Shown one piece after another: positions 9,217 through 16,973 of a stretch of DNA of 64,000 bases. The DNA is from an uncultured Sphingomonadaceae bacterium (GTDB taxonomy: Bacteria > Pseudomonadota > Alphaproteobacteria > Sphingomonadales > Sphingomonadaceae): positions 186,001-250,000 of the forward strand of contig CANLSQ010000002.1 of the NCBI GenBank assembly GCA_947493955.1, read 5' to 3'. Position 1 is the stretch's first letter, and each line of letters begins with the position of its first letter. Both the position numbers and the translations under genes were made by a program. The notes beneath the pieces are model-generated. The model searched no databases. It was not told the origin of the DNA and saw only the letters and a program-made list of their open reading frames with translations.

Positions 9217-10668
9217 ATGGCAGCGCATATGTTCTCCCGCGACCGCAAAGTAAAGGTGCTTGCCACCCTTGGTCCGGCCAGCGGCAGTCCGGCCATGATC
9301 GAAAAAATGTACAAGGCGGGCGTTGATGCGTTTCGCATGAATATGAGCCACGGCGAACACAAGGCCCATGCCAAAAATGTCGATTCAATCCGCGCACTGG
9401 AAAAAAAAGCCGGGCGGCCGATTACGATCCTGGCTGATTTGCAGGGGCCCAAATTGCGCATCGGAACCTTTGCCAAGGCGCCTGTCGAACTGAAAACAGG
9501 AGCGAAATTCACTCTCGATCTGCAAAAGAAAAAGGGCGATGCCAAGCGGGTCAACCTGCCGCACCGCGAAATTATCGAGACGCTGGAACCTGGCCATACG
9601 CTGCTTCTGGATGACGGCAAGATCCGGCTGGAGGTTACCAAGGCCGATGGGAAGAGCGTTGAAACCAGGGTCATAGTTGGCGGACCGATTTCGGATCGCA
9701 AGGGCGTGAATGTCCCGGAGGTGGTGCTGCCGGTCAGCTCGCTCACCGACAAGGATCGCAAGGACCTGACCTTCGCGCTGGAACAGAATGTCGACTGGAT
9801 CGCGCTGAGCTTTGTCCAGCGCCCCGAGGACGTGGCCGAAGCCCGTCGACTGATTGGCGGTAAGGCGGCCCTGCTGGCAAAAATTGAAAAGCCCGCGGCA
9901 ATCGACCGGCTGGATGAAATACTGGAGCTTTCTGATGCGGTGATGGTCGCGCGCGGTGATCTGGGCGTCGAATTGCTGCCAGAACAGGTCCCGCCCTTGC
10001 AGAAACAGATTGTCGCCTCTGCCCGCAAGCTGGGCCGACCGGTCGTTGTTGCGACCCAGATGCTGGAATCGATGATCAAGTCGCCAACGCCGACACGGGC
10101 CGAAGTCTCTGACGTCGCCACCGCCATCTATGACGGCGCCGATGCCATCATGCTGTCGGCAGAGTCAGCGGTCGGCGACTGGCCGATTGAATCGGCAACC
10201 ATGATGGACCGGATTGCGGCACAGGTCGAAAATGATCCCTCTTATGCGGAGCGCGTGCATTTCACCGAAACCGTGCCGGATGAAACAACCGCCGATGCGC
10301 TGGCCGCGGCGAGTTATAATATCGCGCGGACCATCGAAACATCGGCCATCGTCTGTTTCACGACATCCGGTTCCACCGCACGGCGCATGGCAAGAGAACG
10401 GCCTTCGGTACCCCTGCTGGTCCTTACCCCCAATCGCCAGACCGCGCGCCGCGTCGGCCTGCTATGGGGTGCCCATGCCGTCGTCACCCGCGATGTCAGC
10501 GATTTTGAAGAGATGATCGCCAAGGCCAAACGCATGGCCCTGCGCCACAAGCTGGGCGAAGCGGGATCACGACTGATCGTCTGTGCCGGAGTGCCCTTCG
10601 GGACGCCGGGATCGACCAACTTGCTGCACGTCGTACGGCTGAGCGGGAATGAGTTGAAGGGTGGTTAA
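9217..10668 (+). CDS. pyk: Pyruvate kinase
   Basis: 483 residues. Typical motifs are KVKVLATLGPASG, FRMNMSHG (Arg and Asn of the phosphate site), ADLQGPKLRIG, the lysine-containing LLAKIEKPAAIDRLDEI, VMVARGDLGVE and the PROSITE-like segment with ATQMLESMIKSPTPTRAE. A C-terminal allosteric domain follows. It converts phosphoenolpyruvate and ADP to pyruvate and ATP, the last step of glycolysis/Entner-Doudoroff. AGGAA is placed about 6 bases before the ATG. A 339-aa frame on the opposite strand is an antisense shadow. Confidence 0.98.
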   Translation: MAAHMFSRDRKVKVLATLGPASGSPAMIEKMYKAGVDAFRMNMSHGEHKAHAKNVDSIRALEKKAGRPITILADLQGPKLRIGTFAKAPVELKTGAKFTLDLQKKKGDAKRVNLPHREIIETLEPGHTLLLDDGKIRLEVTKADGKSVETRVIVGGPISDRKGVNVPEVVLPVSSLTDKDRKDLTFALEQNVDWIALSFVQRPEDVAEARRLIGGKAALLAKIEKPAAIDRLDEILELSDAVMVARGDLGVELLPEQVPPLQKQIVASARKLGRPVVVATQMLESMIKSPTPTRAEVSDVATAIYDGADAIMLSAESAVGDWPIESATMMDRIAAQVENDPSYAERVHFTETVPDETTADALAAASYNIARTIETSAIVCFTTSGSTARRMARERPSVPLLVLTPNRQTARRVGLLWGAHAVVTRDVSDFEEMIAKAKRMALRHKLGEAGSRLIVCAGVPFGTPGSTNLLHVVRLSGNELKGG

Positions 10669-10693
10669 ACAGACTGGGCCGTGACGTTTTAAC

Positions 10694-10718
10694 GTCCGCT
10701 TTGTGTGATAAAGCTGAC
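10694..10718. repeat. REP-like imperfect palindrome in the pyk to amidohydrolase gap
   Basis: Arms GTCCGCTTT (10694-10702) and AAAGCTGAC (10710-10718) pair except for one mismatch, with a 7-base loop. The arms match those of the dispersed palindromes at 29763, 36873 and 39790. It follows pyk and could also act as a 3' hairpin. The right half also belongs to the TGTGATAAAGCT motif seen again upstream of ribB. Confidence 0.5.
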
Positions 10719-10774
10719 ATAGCAAGCCTTCTCCACGTGACCTGTTTCATCCATTCATTTAATGTGACAAAGCT
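10704..10774 (+). promoter_or_regulatory. Two direct copies of TGTGAYAAAGCT upstream of the amidohydrolase
   Basis: TGTGATAAAGCT at 10704-10715 and TGTGACAAAGCT at 10763-10774 are direct repeats 59 bases apart. The second lies about 25 bases before the start codon of the amidohydrolase. The first 12-mer recurs exactly at 13442-13453 upstream of ribBX. Candidate regulator or sigma-factor recognition element; no function is proven. Confidence 0.4.
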
Positions 10775-10798
10775 AACGCTTTGAAAAGGAACTTAGAT

Positions 10799-12328
10799 AT
10801 GTTTGGCAGGCTCAGAATTCCCTTCATGTTCTCAGTTGCCATCGCAGTGGTTTGCCCGGCTTCTGCTGAAGACGCCGCTGAAAAAATGCCACTCTATGAC
10901 GTTGTTCTTGAAGGCGGCCGGGTCATGGATCCAGAGACGGGTATGGATGCTATCCGCAATGTTGGAATAACCGACGGGAAAATCACAGCCATATCGGTTC
11001 ATGAGATTAGTGGTATGAAGACAATCGACGTAACTGGAAAGATTGTTTCTCCTGGTTTTATAGATGTCCACAACCATAGCCCGTCGCCTCTCGGGCAGAT
11101 GTATCAAGCGCGTGACGGCGTAACGACAAGTCTGGAATTGGAGGCAGGCTCGTATCCGGTGGCTGCTCATGGGGCCTATATTCGCGGCAAAGCGCGAATA
11201 AATTATGGTGCATCAACGAGCCATACTCAAGCACGGATGGTTGCCATGTCCGGAGGAAACCATACGGGCGTGCAGAATATATTGAGCGCTAAACGGGCCA
11301 ATATCGGTGAGGATCGCGGTGAAGCACGAACCCGATATGTCATCGCTAATGTTGGCGAGCGCAAAGAAATAAGACGCAACGTCGAAAATGGTCTTCTGCA
11401 AGGTGGTATCGGTATCGGCCTGTTGCTGGACTATATCAGTGAAGCTGTCGACAAAGATGAGTTGCGCACGATTTTTGATCTGGCAGCGCAATATCAATCG
11501 CCGGTGTTTGTGCATATCCGCCGCGGAGTAGCTGGAGACCCTACCGGTCTCGATGAAGTGCTGGCGATGGCCAAATCGACAGGTGCTAAGGTGCATATCT
11601 GCCACCTGTCTCACAATGCCATGAAAAATGTTGTGCTGTTTCTGGAAAAAATTCGAGCGGCGCGAAGAAATGGCGTTGATGTCACCACCGAAGTTTTGCC
11701 GTATAATGCCGGGTCAACTAGCATTGGGGCCGCCGTATTTGGCCGTGACTGGCAAAAGATATTCGATATCAAACCCGAGGATGTTCAACTTGCGTCCACC
11801 GGTGCGTATTTTACGCAAGAAAGTTTTGACCAAACACGCAGAGACAATCCGAATGCCGCGATCATCCATCATTATTTGAAAGAAGAATGGACACGGCATC
11901 TCATCCTTGCGCCGGATGTTATATTGTCATCTGACGGTTTGCCGGTCATCAGTCTGGACAAGAAAGTCCCACCGCAAGGCATAGGTTCATTCGCCAAATT
12001 GCTGGGAACCTATGCTCGTGACGAAAAACTGTTGCCGATCATGACGGCTCTTTCAAAGATAACATTGCAACCGGCCCAGCTCCTCGAAAAAGCCGCTCCT
12101 GCGTTCCGACTAAAAGGCCGGCTTCAAATCGGGATGGATGCCGATATCACTGTATTTGATGCGGCAGTCATTAAGGATATGGCGACCTATGATAAGCCAC
12201 ATCAGCCCTCAATCGGTATCACTCATCTGTTGGTCAATGGACAGTTTGTGATCAAGAATGGGTATCTGGAAGACAGCACTTTCCCTGGGCGTCAGATATT
12301 TGCAAGTCCGTTGAATACACGAAAATAG
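10799..12328 (+). CDS. Exported amidohydrolase, N-acyl-D-amino-acid deacylase family
   Basis: 509 residues from ATG 10799, preceded by AAGGA at a good distance (an in-frame TTG at 10781 is less likely). A Sec signal peptide is visible: hydrophobic FMFSVAIAVVC then ASA before EDAAEK, so the protein is periplasmic. The composite metal-dependent hydrolase fold has PGFIDVHNHS (first metal motif), FVHIRRG, VHICHLSHNAMK and ILSSDGLP with the late Asp. D-aminoacylase-like members deacylate N-acyl-D-amino acids or related amides. The gene stands alone on its strand and seems poorer in GC than the surrounding genes by eye, a sign of possible transfer. Substrate uncertain. Confidence 0.82.
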   Translation: MFGRLRIPFMFSVAIAVVCPASAEDAAEKMPLYDVVLEGGRVMDPETGMDAIRNVGITDGKITAISVHEISGMKTIDVTGKIVSPGFIDVHNHSPSPLGQMYQARDGVTTSLELEAGSYPVAAHGAYIRGKARINYGASTSHTQARMVAMSGGNHTGVQNILSAKRANIGEDRGEARTRYVIANVGERKEIRRNVENGLLQGGIGIGLLLDYISEAVDKDELRTIFDLAAQYQSPVFVHIRRGVAGDPTGLDEVLAMAKSTGAKVHICHLSHNAMKNVVLFLEKIRAARRNGVDVTTEVLPYNAGSTSIGAAVFGRDWQKIFDIKPEDVQLASTGAYFTQESFDQTRRDNPNAAIIHHYLKEEWTRHLILAPDVILSSDGLPVISLDKKVPPQGIGSFAKLLGTYARDEKLLPIMTALSKITLQPAQLLEKAAPAFRLKGRLQIGMDADITVFDAAVIKDMATYDKPHQPSIGITHLLVNGQFVIKNGYLEDSTFPGRQIFASPLNTRK

Positions 12329-12482
12329 TCGGTCAATCTTGGCGGCGGGACTGTCATTTTCCCATTGCCATGCTTGTCGAACCTTCCCCGGCAGACTAAA
12401 GAAACGCTCATCTTTGAACTCTGGACCGGAATATCCGGTCATGGTCTCGCGTTTCTCACTGCACAAACAGACAGGATGGAAT

Positions 12483-13355
12483 ATGGATCTGGTCGGCCCC
12501 GCCTCACATAGCTATTTCTCCCAGCGGCTTCGGCTGCATTATGCCGACTGGGGCAATGCCCAAAAGCCGCCGCTGATTTTGCTCCATGGCGGCAAGGATC
12601 ATTGCCGCAACTGGGACTGGGTGGCGCAGGCGCTGCGCAGTGACTGGCATATCATCGCGCCCGATGTTCGCGGCCACGGCGACAGCCAGTGGAGCACCGA
12701 TGGCAATTATACAACCATGGCGATGGTGACAGACCTGGCGCAGCTGATCCATCAGCTTGACCTGTCCCCGGTGACGATCGTCGCGCACAGCATGGGCGGC
12801 AATATCGCCCTGCGTTATACGGGGCTCTATCCCGATACGGTGCGGAAGCTGGTCGCGATTGAAGGACTGGGTCCCAGTCCCGAAATGCTCGCCGAGCGTG
12901 AGAAAACCGGCCAGCTGCAACGGGTCCGCAACAGCATCGAGGAAAAGCGCAAGGCCGCCGGACGGCAAGTGAAGCGCTATGCGACTTTTGAGGATGCGCT
13001 CAAACGGATGCAGGACGCCAATGGTCACCTGTCCGACGAACAGGCCCGGCACCTGACCACGCATGCCGTGATCCGCAATGAGGATGGCAGTTACAGCTGG
13101 AAATTCGACCCTTATGTACAGCATTGGGATTCGATTGATCTGCAACAATCCGACATCCAGCAACTATGGGGCAATATCACCTGCCCGACTCAGTTGCACT
13201 ATGGCGATGACAGCTGGGCCAGCAATCCCCAGAAGGATGGCCGGATGCAATATTTTGGCGATAACGTATCGGTCAAAAGCTTTGCCAATGCCGGTCACTG
13301 GCTGCATCATGACCAGTTCGACCAGTTTGTCGGAGAGCTCAGGGCGTTTCTGTAG
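12483..13355 (+). CDS. Alpha/beta hydrolase
   Basis: 290 residues from ATG 12483, which has AGGA a few bases upstream; a longer in-frame extension lacks family similarity. Features: oxyanion segment LILLHGGKDHC, DVRGHGDS, nucleophile S103 in VAHSMGGN, and the catalytic-type His in NAGHWLHHDQ. It resembles haloalkane dehalogenase/esterase-like hydrolases acting on small esters; the substrate cannot be told. No obvious operon partner: it precedes the riboflavin genes by 159 bases. Confidence 0.88.
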   Translation: MDLVGPASHSYFSQRLRLHYADWGNAQKPPLILLHGGKDHCRNWDWVAQALRSDWHIIAPDVRGHGDSQWSTDGNYTTMAMVTDLAQLIHQLDLSPVTIVAHSMGGNIALRYTGLYPDTVRKLVAIEGLGPSPEMLAEREKTGQLQRVRNSIEEKRKAAGRQVKRYATFEDALKRMQDANGHLSDEQARHLTTHAVIRNEDGSYSWKFDPYVQHWDSIDLQQSDIQQLWGNITCPTQLHYGDDSWASNPQKDGRMQYFGDNVSVKSFANAGHWLHHDQFDQFVGELRAFL

Positions 13356-13429
13356 CTGCCCGCACGGCTAATAAATTTATCATGCTGAATCAGGTTCGGC
13401 ATCCCTGAACCCAGTCTCGCATCACAGAC

Positions 13430-13453
13430 TATCACATTTGATGTGATAAAGCT
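13430..13453 (+). promoter_or_regulatory. Perfect palindromic operator upstream of ribBX
   Basis: TATCACAT-TTG-ATGTGATA at 13430-13448 is an exact 8-base inverted repeat with a 3-base centre, located about 65 bases before the HTH-RibBX start. It runs on into AAAGCT (to 13453), repeating a motif found before the amidohydrolase gene. It is a good candidate operator for a dimeric HTH protein, possibly the HTH domain fused to RibB itself. Confidence 0.6.
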
Positions 13454-13460
13454 CTGGACG

Positions 13461-13480
13461 TATCACATTACAGTGTGATA
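13461..13480 (+). promoter_or_regulatory. Second palindromic operator upstream of ribBX
   Basis: TATCACA-TTACAG-TGTGATA has perfect 7-base arms with a 6-base spacer. It shares its half-site with the palindrome at 13430 and lies roughly 32 bases closer to the gene, about three helical turns centre to centre. Two related sites in tandem before one gene suggest cooperative binding. Confidence 0.6.
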
Positions 13481-13514
13481 CTAACGCGACATAGATAACA
13501 GACAGGCGGCTTCC

Positions 13515-14819
13515 ATGAGCAAGATATTGATAGAACAACTGATTGAATTGATCGATTCCGGCAAGGAAACGCGCGCTGGCTTGGCCCGCGCTGCCGGCCT
13601 TCACGCCAACAGCCTGCGGCGGCTGGGTGAGGCGGACTGGAATCCGACGGCCGAGACTTTGGGCAAGCTGGAGAAATATCTCGCGAGCGGCGGCAACAGC
13701 GTGATGGCAACGGCGGAAGAAATTATCAACGAGGCGCGCAACGGACGCATGTATATCCTGGTCGATGACGAAGACCGGGAGAATGAGGGCGATCTTATCA
13801 TTCCGGCGCAAATGGCGACACCGGACGCGATCAACTTCATGGCCAAATATGGCCGCGGCCTGATCTGCCTCGCGATGGCCAGGGATCGGGTCGAGGAACT
13901 GGGTCTCGATATGATGAGCCAGAATAACCGGACCGCGCACGAAACGGCCTTCACCATCTCGATTGAAGCGCGTGATGGTGTGACGACCGGTATTTCCGCC
14001 GCAGACCGCGCCCGCACGGTGGCCGTGGCGATTGATGGCACCAAGGACAAGAGTGAAATTGTGACACCGGGCCATGTCTTCCCCTTGCAGGCCCGCAATG
14101 GCGGTGTGCTGGTGCGCGCCGGCCATACCGAGGCAGCGGTCGATGTGTCGCGGCTCGCCGGGCTCAATCCATCCGGTGTGATCTGCGAGATCATGAAGGA
14201 TGATGGGGAGATGGCACGGCTTGATGACCTCATCGAATTTGCGCAGCATCACGGGATGAAGATCGGCACGATCCGCGATCTGATCGCTTACCGGTTGCGC
14301 CATGATCATCTTGCGCAGAAGCGGGCCGAAGCGACGTTTGAAAGCCGCTGGGGCGGGGAGTGGAAGGCGATTACCTTTTTCAACACCGCAACGGAGTCGG
14401 AACAGATCGTATTGCAAAAAGGCCATGTCGATCCCGACAATCCGACATTGGTTCGCATGCATGCCACGGCGATTTTTAGCGACGTATTTGGCAAAACCGG
14501 TGCACATAGCGGCACGCTGGCCGAATCCATGAAGATTATCGGTGAAGCCGGTTCCGGTATCATCGTATTCATCAGCCCGCGGATACCCGATTTCTATTCC
14601 CGTCAAGTCGCACGGCTAAAAGGCGAGAAACCGGCGGATATGGATCAGCTGCGCGACTATGGCGTCGGTGCACAGATCCTGACCGAGCTGGGCGTCAGTG
14701 ATATGGAATTGCTGTCCAATACCAGCCATGACCTGGTCGGGCTGGACGCTTATGGTCTGCGCATTGTCGGCCAGCGGGCGATACCCACAGCCGAAACGAA
14801 AGAACTGGAGACAGCATAA
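13515..14819 (+). CDS. ribB: HTH-fused 3,4-dihydroxy-2-butanone-4-phosphate synthase with degenerate RibA domain (RibBX)
   Basis: 434 residues in three parts. Residues 1-60 look like an XRE-type helix-turn-helix ([20 protein letters not shown]). Residues about 66-270 are RibB, converting ribulose 5-phosphate to dihydroxybutanone phosphate, with [11 protein letters not shown] and the [13 protein letters not shown] segment. Residues about 280-425 align with GTP cyclohydrolase II, but the zinc cysteines are missing: the region that should contain them reads [13 protein letters not shown] and [11 protein letters not shown]. Thus it is of the RibBX type and should lack cyclohydrolase activity. ribH follows with a one-base overlap. 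Two palindromes sit upstream, so the N-terminal HTH may sense or regulate riboflavin supply; this is inference. Confidence 0.92.
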   Translation: MSKILIEQLIELIDSGKETRAGLARAAGLHANSLRRLGEADWNPTAETLGKLEKYLASGGNSVMATAEEIINEARNGRMYILVDDEDRENEGDLIIPAQMATPDAINFMAKYGRGLICLAMARDRVEELGLDMMSQNNRTAHETAFTISIEARDGVTTGISAADRARTVAVAIDGTKDKSEIVTPGHVFPLQARNGGVLVRAGHTEAAVDVSRLAGLNPSGVICEIMKDDGEMARLDDLIEFAQHHGMKIGTIRDLIAYRLRHDHLAQKRAEATFESRWGGEWKAITFFNTATESEQIVLQKGHVDPDNPTLVRMHATAIFSDVFGKTGAHSGTLAESMKIIGEAGSGIIVFISPRIPDFYSRQVARLKGEKPADMDQLRDYGVGAQILTELGVSDMELLSNTSHDLVGLDAYGLRIVGQRAIPTAETKELETA

Positions 14820-15241
14820 TGGCCAAATTTCTGATCGTCGAAGCACGTTTTTACGACCATTTGAATGACATGTTGCTGGATGGCGCCAAAGCCGCTCTGG
14901 AAGCAGCCGGTCATGAGCATGAAATCCTGACCGTTCCTGGCGCATTGGAAGTGCCAGGCGCCATTTCCCTTGCGATTGACAGCGGGGAATATGATGGCTT
15001 TGTCGCGCTCGGTGTCGTGCTGCGCGGTGAAACCTATCATTTTGAAATCGTCTCCAATGAAAGCGCGCGCGGTATCATGGCGCTGACACTCGACGGAGCG
15101 GCGATCGGCAACGGGATTATCACGGTGGAGAATGAGGCTCAGGCCCTCGCCCGAGCGGACAAGGGGCAGAAAGACAAAGGCGGAGAAGCAGCCAAAGCGG
15201 CTGTTGCCATGCATGAACTGGGGCAGCGACTTGCCGGCTAA
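14819..15241 (+). CDS. ribH: 6,7-dimethyl-8-ribityllumazine synthase
   Basis: 140 residues, short lumazine synthase type. Key regions: [18 protein letters not shown] (substrate site with aromatic F), [12 protein letters not shown], and the [14 protein letters not shown] loop containing the catalytic-type His. It condenses dihydroxybutanone phosphate with the pyrimidinedione in the penultimate riboflavin step. It overlaps the ribBX stop (TAATG) and is followed by the convergent Rrf2 gene. Confidence 0.96.
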   Translation: MAKFLIVEARFYDHLNDMLLDGAKAALEAAGHEHEILTVPGALEVPGAISLAIDSGEYDGFVALGVVLRGETYHFEIVSNESARGIMALTLDGAAIGNGIITVENEAQALARADKGQKDKGGEAAKAAVAMHELGQRLAG

Positions 15242-15253
15242 GGTCCTTCAGGA

Positions 15254-15691
15254 TCAGGTCAAAGCGACCTCGAATATATCCGCAAATCTGTTCTTCTTGC
15301 CCATCGCGTCAGACAGGGTGAACTGATCAAGATGGCATAGAAAGGCCTCCACGGCATCGGCCAGCATATGGGAAAGGCCGCAAACCGGCGTCACGATACA
15401 ATTATTGGTGGAGCCGGGGCTGCATTCGACAAACTGGCTGACCTCTTCGAGCGCGCGGACGACCGCGCCGATGTTAATCTCTGCGGGATCACGGGCCAGG
15501 GTCAATCCCCCGCCTCGCCCGCGCTGGCTGATGATGAAGCCTTCACTGGCCAGACGCTGTACGACTTTCATCAAATGGTTTTTTGAAATGTCGTAAGCGG
15601 TGGCAATATCGTCAATTGTCTGGCTGCCTTCTTGTGATGCCAGGAACATCAACGTCCGCAGCGCGTAATCGGTTTGTGTGGTCAATCTCAT
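15254..15691 (-). CDS. nsrR: Rrf2 family regulator, NsrR-like
   Basis: 145 residues. The N-terminal winged helix is clear (MRLTTQTDYALRTLMFLA, DISKNHLMKVVQRLA, GRGGGLTLA). Three cysteines in VECSPGSTNNCIVTPVCGL match the Fe-S cluster site of NsrR, spaced C-x7-C-x5-C. NsrR loses its cluster on exposure to nitric oxide and releases NO-detoxification genes. It is divergent from a group III globin gene, with a palindrome in the 82-base gap. It could alternatively be another Rrf2 type (IscR, RirA), but the neighbourhood favours NsrR. Confidence 0.82.
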   Translation of the reverse strand: MRLTTQTDYALRTLMFLASQEGSQTIDDIATAYDISKNHLMKVVQRLASEGFIISQRGRGGGLTLARDPAEINIGAVVRALEEVSQFVECSPGSTNNCIVTPVCGLSHMLADAVEAFLCHLDQFTLSDAMGKKNRFADIFEVALT

Positions 15692-15698
15692 TAAACAT

Positions 15699-15756
15699 GC
15701 ATATTATATATTGCTTTTAAATTCAAGGCCGGTATAAGAGGCATATTATATACCTC
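15699..15756. promoter_or_regulatory. Palindromic and repeated operator sites between nsrR and the globin gene
   Basis: GCATATTATATA occurs at 15699-15710 and again at 15741-15752, 42 bases apart (about four helical turns). The second copy is the core of a near-perfect palindrome GAGGCATATTATATACCTC at 15738-15756. An AT-rich ATGCAT-containing dyad resembles known NsrR sites. Both divergent promoters would be covered. Confidence 0.6.
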
Positions 15757-15773
15757 TTTAAACGAGTCACACG

Positions 15774-16238
15774 ATGCCACATGCGCACACCATTGCAGCC
15801 AGAGAAGAAAAAGCCGCCCATGCGGAGGCGCTCGGGATTACCGAAGAGCGGATTTCGGATCTGGTGGAGAGCTTCTATGAAAAGATCCGCAGTGATGCGC
15901 TGCTCGGGCCAATATTCAATCAGAAGATCGCTGACTGGCCGCCCCATCTTGCGCGCATGAAGGATTTCTGGGCGTCGATCGCTATTGAATCGGGCCGGTT
16001 TCACGGGAACCCAATGATCAAGCATCTGGCGATCCCGGATATCGAACGCGCCCATTTCAATCACTGGCTTGCGCTGTTTGACGACACATTGCCTGAGGTC
16101 ATGCCCAACGCCGCCGCCTGCGAGTTTTTTTCCAAACGCGCGGCTCGAATTGCAGACAGCCTGATGACCGGCATTTCCATCCACCGTGATGGCTTGCCCA
16201 AAATATCTCAGAAAAAGGAGATTAATGATGTTGCTTGA
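15774..16238 (+). CDS. Group III truncated hemoglobin
   Basis: 154 residues, of which about 10-140 form the 2-on-2 globin. Typical group III features are FYEKIRSDALLGPIF, the ADWPPHLARMKDFWAS stretch and the proximal-histidine region with GNPMIKHLAI and AHFNHWLALF. Group III proteins bind O2, NO or other small ligands and in several bacteria help with NO or low-oxygen stress. It is divergent from the NsrR-like gene and starts the four-gene stretch globin - membrane protein - DUF1971. Confidence 0.87.
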   Translation: MPHAHTIAAREEKAAHAEALGITEERISDLVESFYEKIRSDALLGPIFNQKIADWPPHLARMKDFWASIAIESGRFHGNPMIKHLAIPDIERAHFNHWLALFDDTLPEVMPNAAACEFFSKRAARIADSLMTGISIHRDGLPKISQKKEINDVA

Positions 16239-16671
16239 TGAGAATAATATGGCCGTCCACAGCGACAACTTCCATTTCGAGCCAGCAAGGTCTGAAGCGG
16301 CAACAAAGGTAGTACGGGTTCAACCGGAGGCACGTACTTTCGGCATTCCCACTATTATCTGGGGCAGCATGGTTGCAAGCTATGCACTATTCTTTCTTGG
16401 TCTGGTTGCGGGTACCGGTCATGACGGACGCGCCTTGTTCATGATCGCTATCAGTATGCTCTATGCCGTCATGTATTTTGGGACGGCCTTTGCTCTGAAC
16501 AGTTTGAGCGGGTCAGGGCGGAACGAAAAAAGCCAATGGATCAAGGGTAAATTTGACACTTTTACCGGCCGGATGAGCTTTAGTGCCGTCTATGGGCAGA
16601 TGTTGGTTGTGCCGATAGTTTTCGCTCTATTTGGCCTTGGTATCGCAATCATCCGCTTTGCGGTCATGTGA
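16228..16671 (+). CDS. Small conserved membrane protein
   Basis: 147 residues from ATG 16228, with AAGGAG 7 bases upstream; an ATG one codon earlier is possible. It overlaps the globin end by about 11 bases. Three hydrophobic segments are seen: IIWGSMVASYALFFLGLVAG, LFMIAISMLYAVMYFGTAFA and MLVVPIVFALFGLGIAII. I do not recognise a named family. Position between a globin and a DUF1971 gene under a probable NsrR promoter suggests a respiratory or NO-linked role; this is inference from context only. Confidence 0.75.
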   Translation: MLLDENNMAVHSDNFHFEPARSEAATKVVRVQPEARTFGIPTIIWGSMVASYALFFLGLVAGTGHDGRALFMIAISMLYAVMYFGTAFALNSLSGSGRNEKSQWIKGKFDTFTGRMSFSAVYGQMLVVPIVFALFGLGIAIIRFAVM

Positions 16672-16676
16672 ACGAT

Positions 16677-16973
16677 ATGAGCGCACCCAACCCCTATAGT
16701 TCGACGCCAGTTTTTGATGAAACAAGCCTGCCCAAAGCCCTGCAAGCAGCCCATAGCACTAAAGCCGGTGCTTGGGGGGTGCTGGAGATTCTCAGTGGTA
16801 GCCTCAATTATGTCATTGAAGAAAGTCAGGACACCCGCCTGATGACGGAGGGAGATCGTCAATTGATCGAGCCGGAAATATTGCATCATGTGACGTTGAT
16901 CGGCCCAATGCAGATGCAGGTCCATTTTTATCGCGAAAAGCCGGATATCGGCTCCGGCATCAGCAAGGGGTGA
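16677..16973 (+). CDS. DUF1971 domain protein (YeaR-like)
   Basis: 98 residues from ATG 16677; a GTG at 16668 that overlaps the preceding stop would add three residues. It matches DUF1971: YSSTPVFDETSLPKALQAAH, GAWGVLEILSGSLNYVI, then an H-H pair in EILHHVTLIGP and FYREKP. The E. coli member YeaR is under NsrR and NarL control, so its place here, after an NsrR-like gene and globin, is meaningful. The fold is cupin-like; the biochemical function is unknown. Its stop abuts the converging sodium-channel gene. Confidence 0.85.
   Translation: MSAPNPYSSTPVFDETSLPKALQAAHSTKAGAWGVLEILSGSLNYVIEESQDTRLMTEGDRQLIEPEILHHVTLIGPMQMQVHFYREKPDIGSGISKG

Noticed and set aside
9108-10127. 339-aa frame on the minus strand
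   Set aside because: Antisense to pyruvate kinase; Ser/Arg-rich, no domain.
13356-13514. FMN riboswitch before ribBX
   Set aside because: No RFN-element conserved segments seen; two protein-type palindromes instead. A covariance-model search would settle it.
13422-14606. 394-aa frame on the minus strand
   Set aside because: Antisense to ribBX; low-complexity composition, no recognisable domain.
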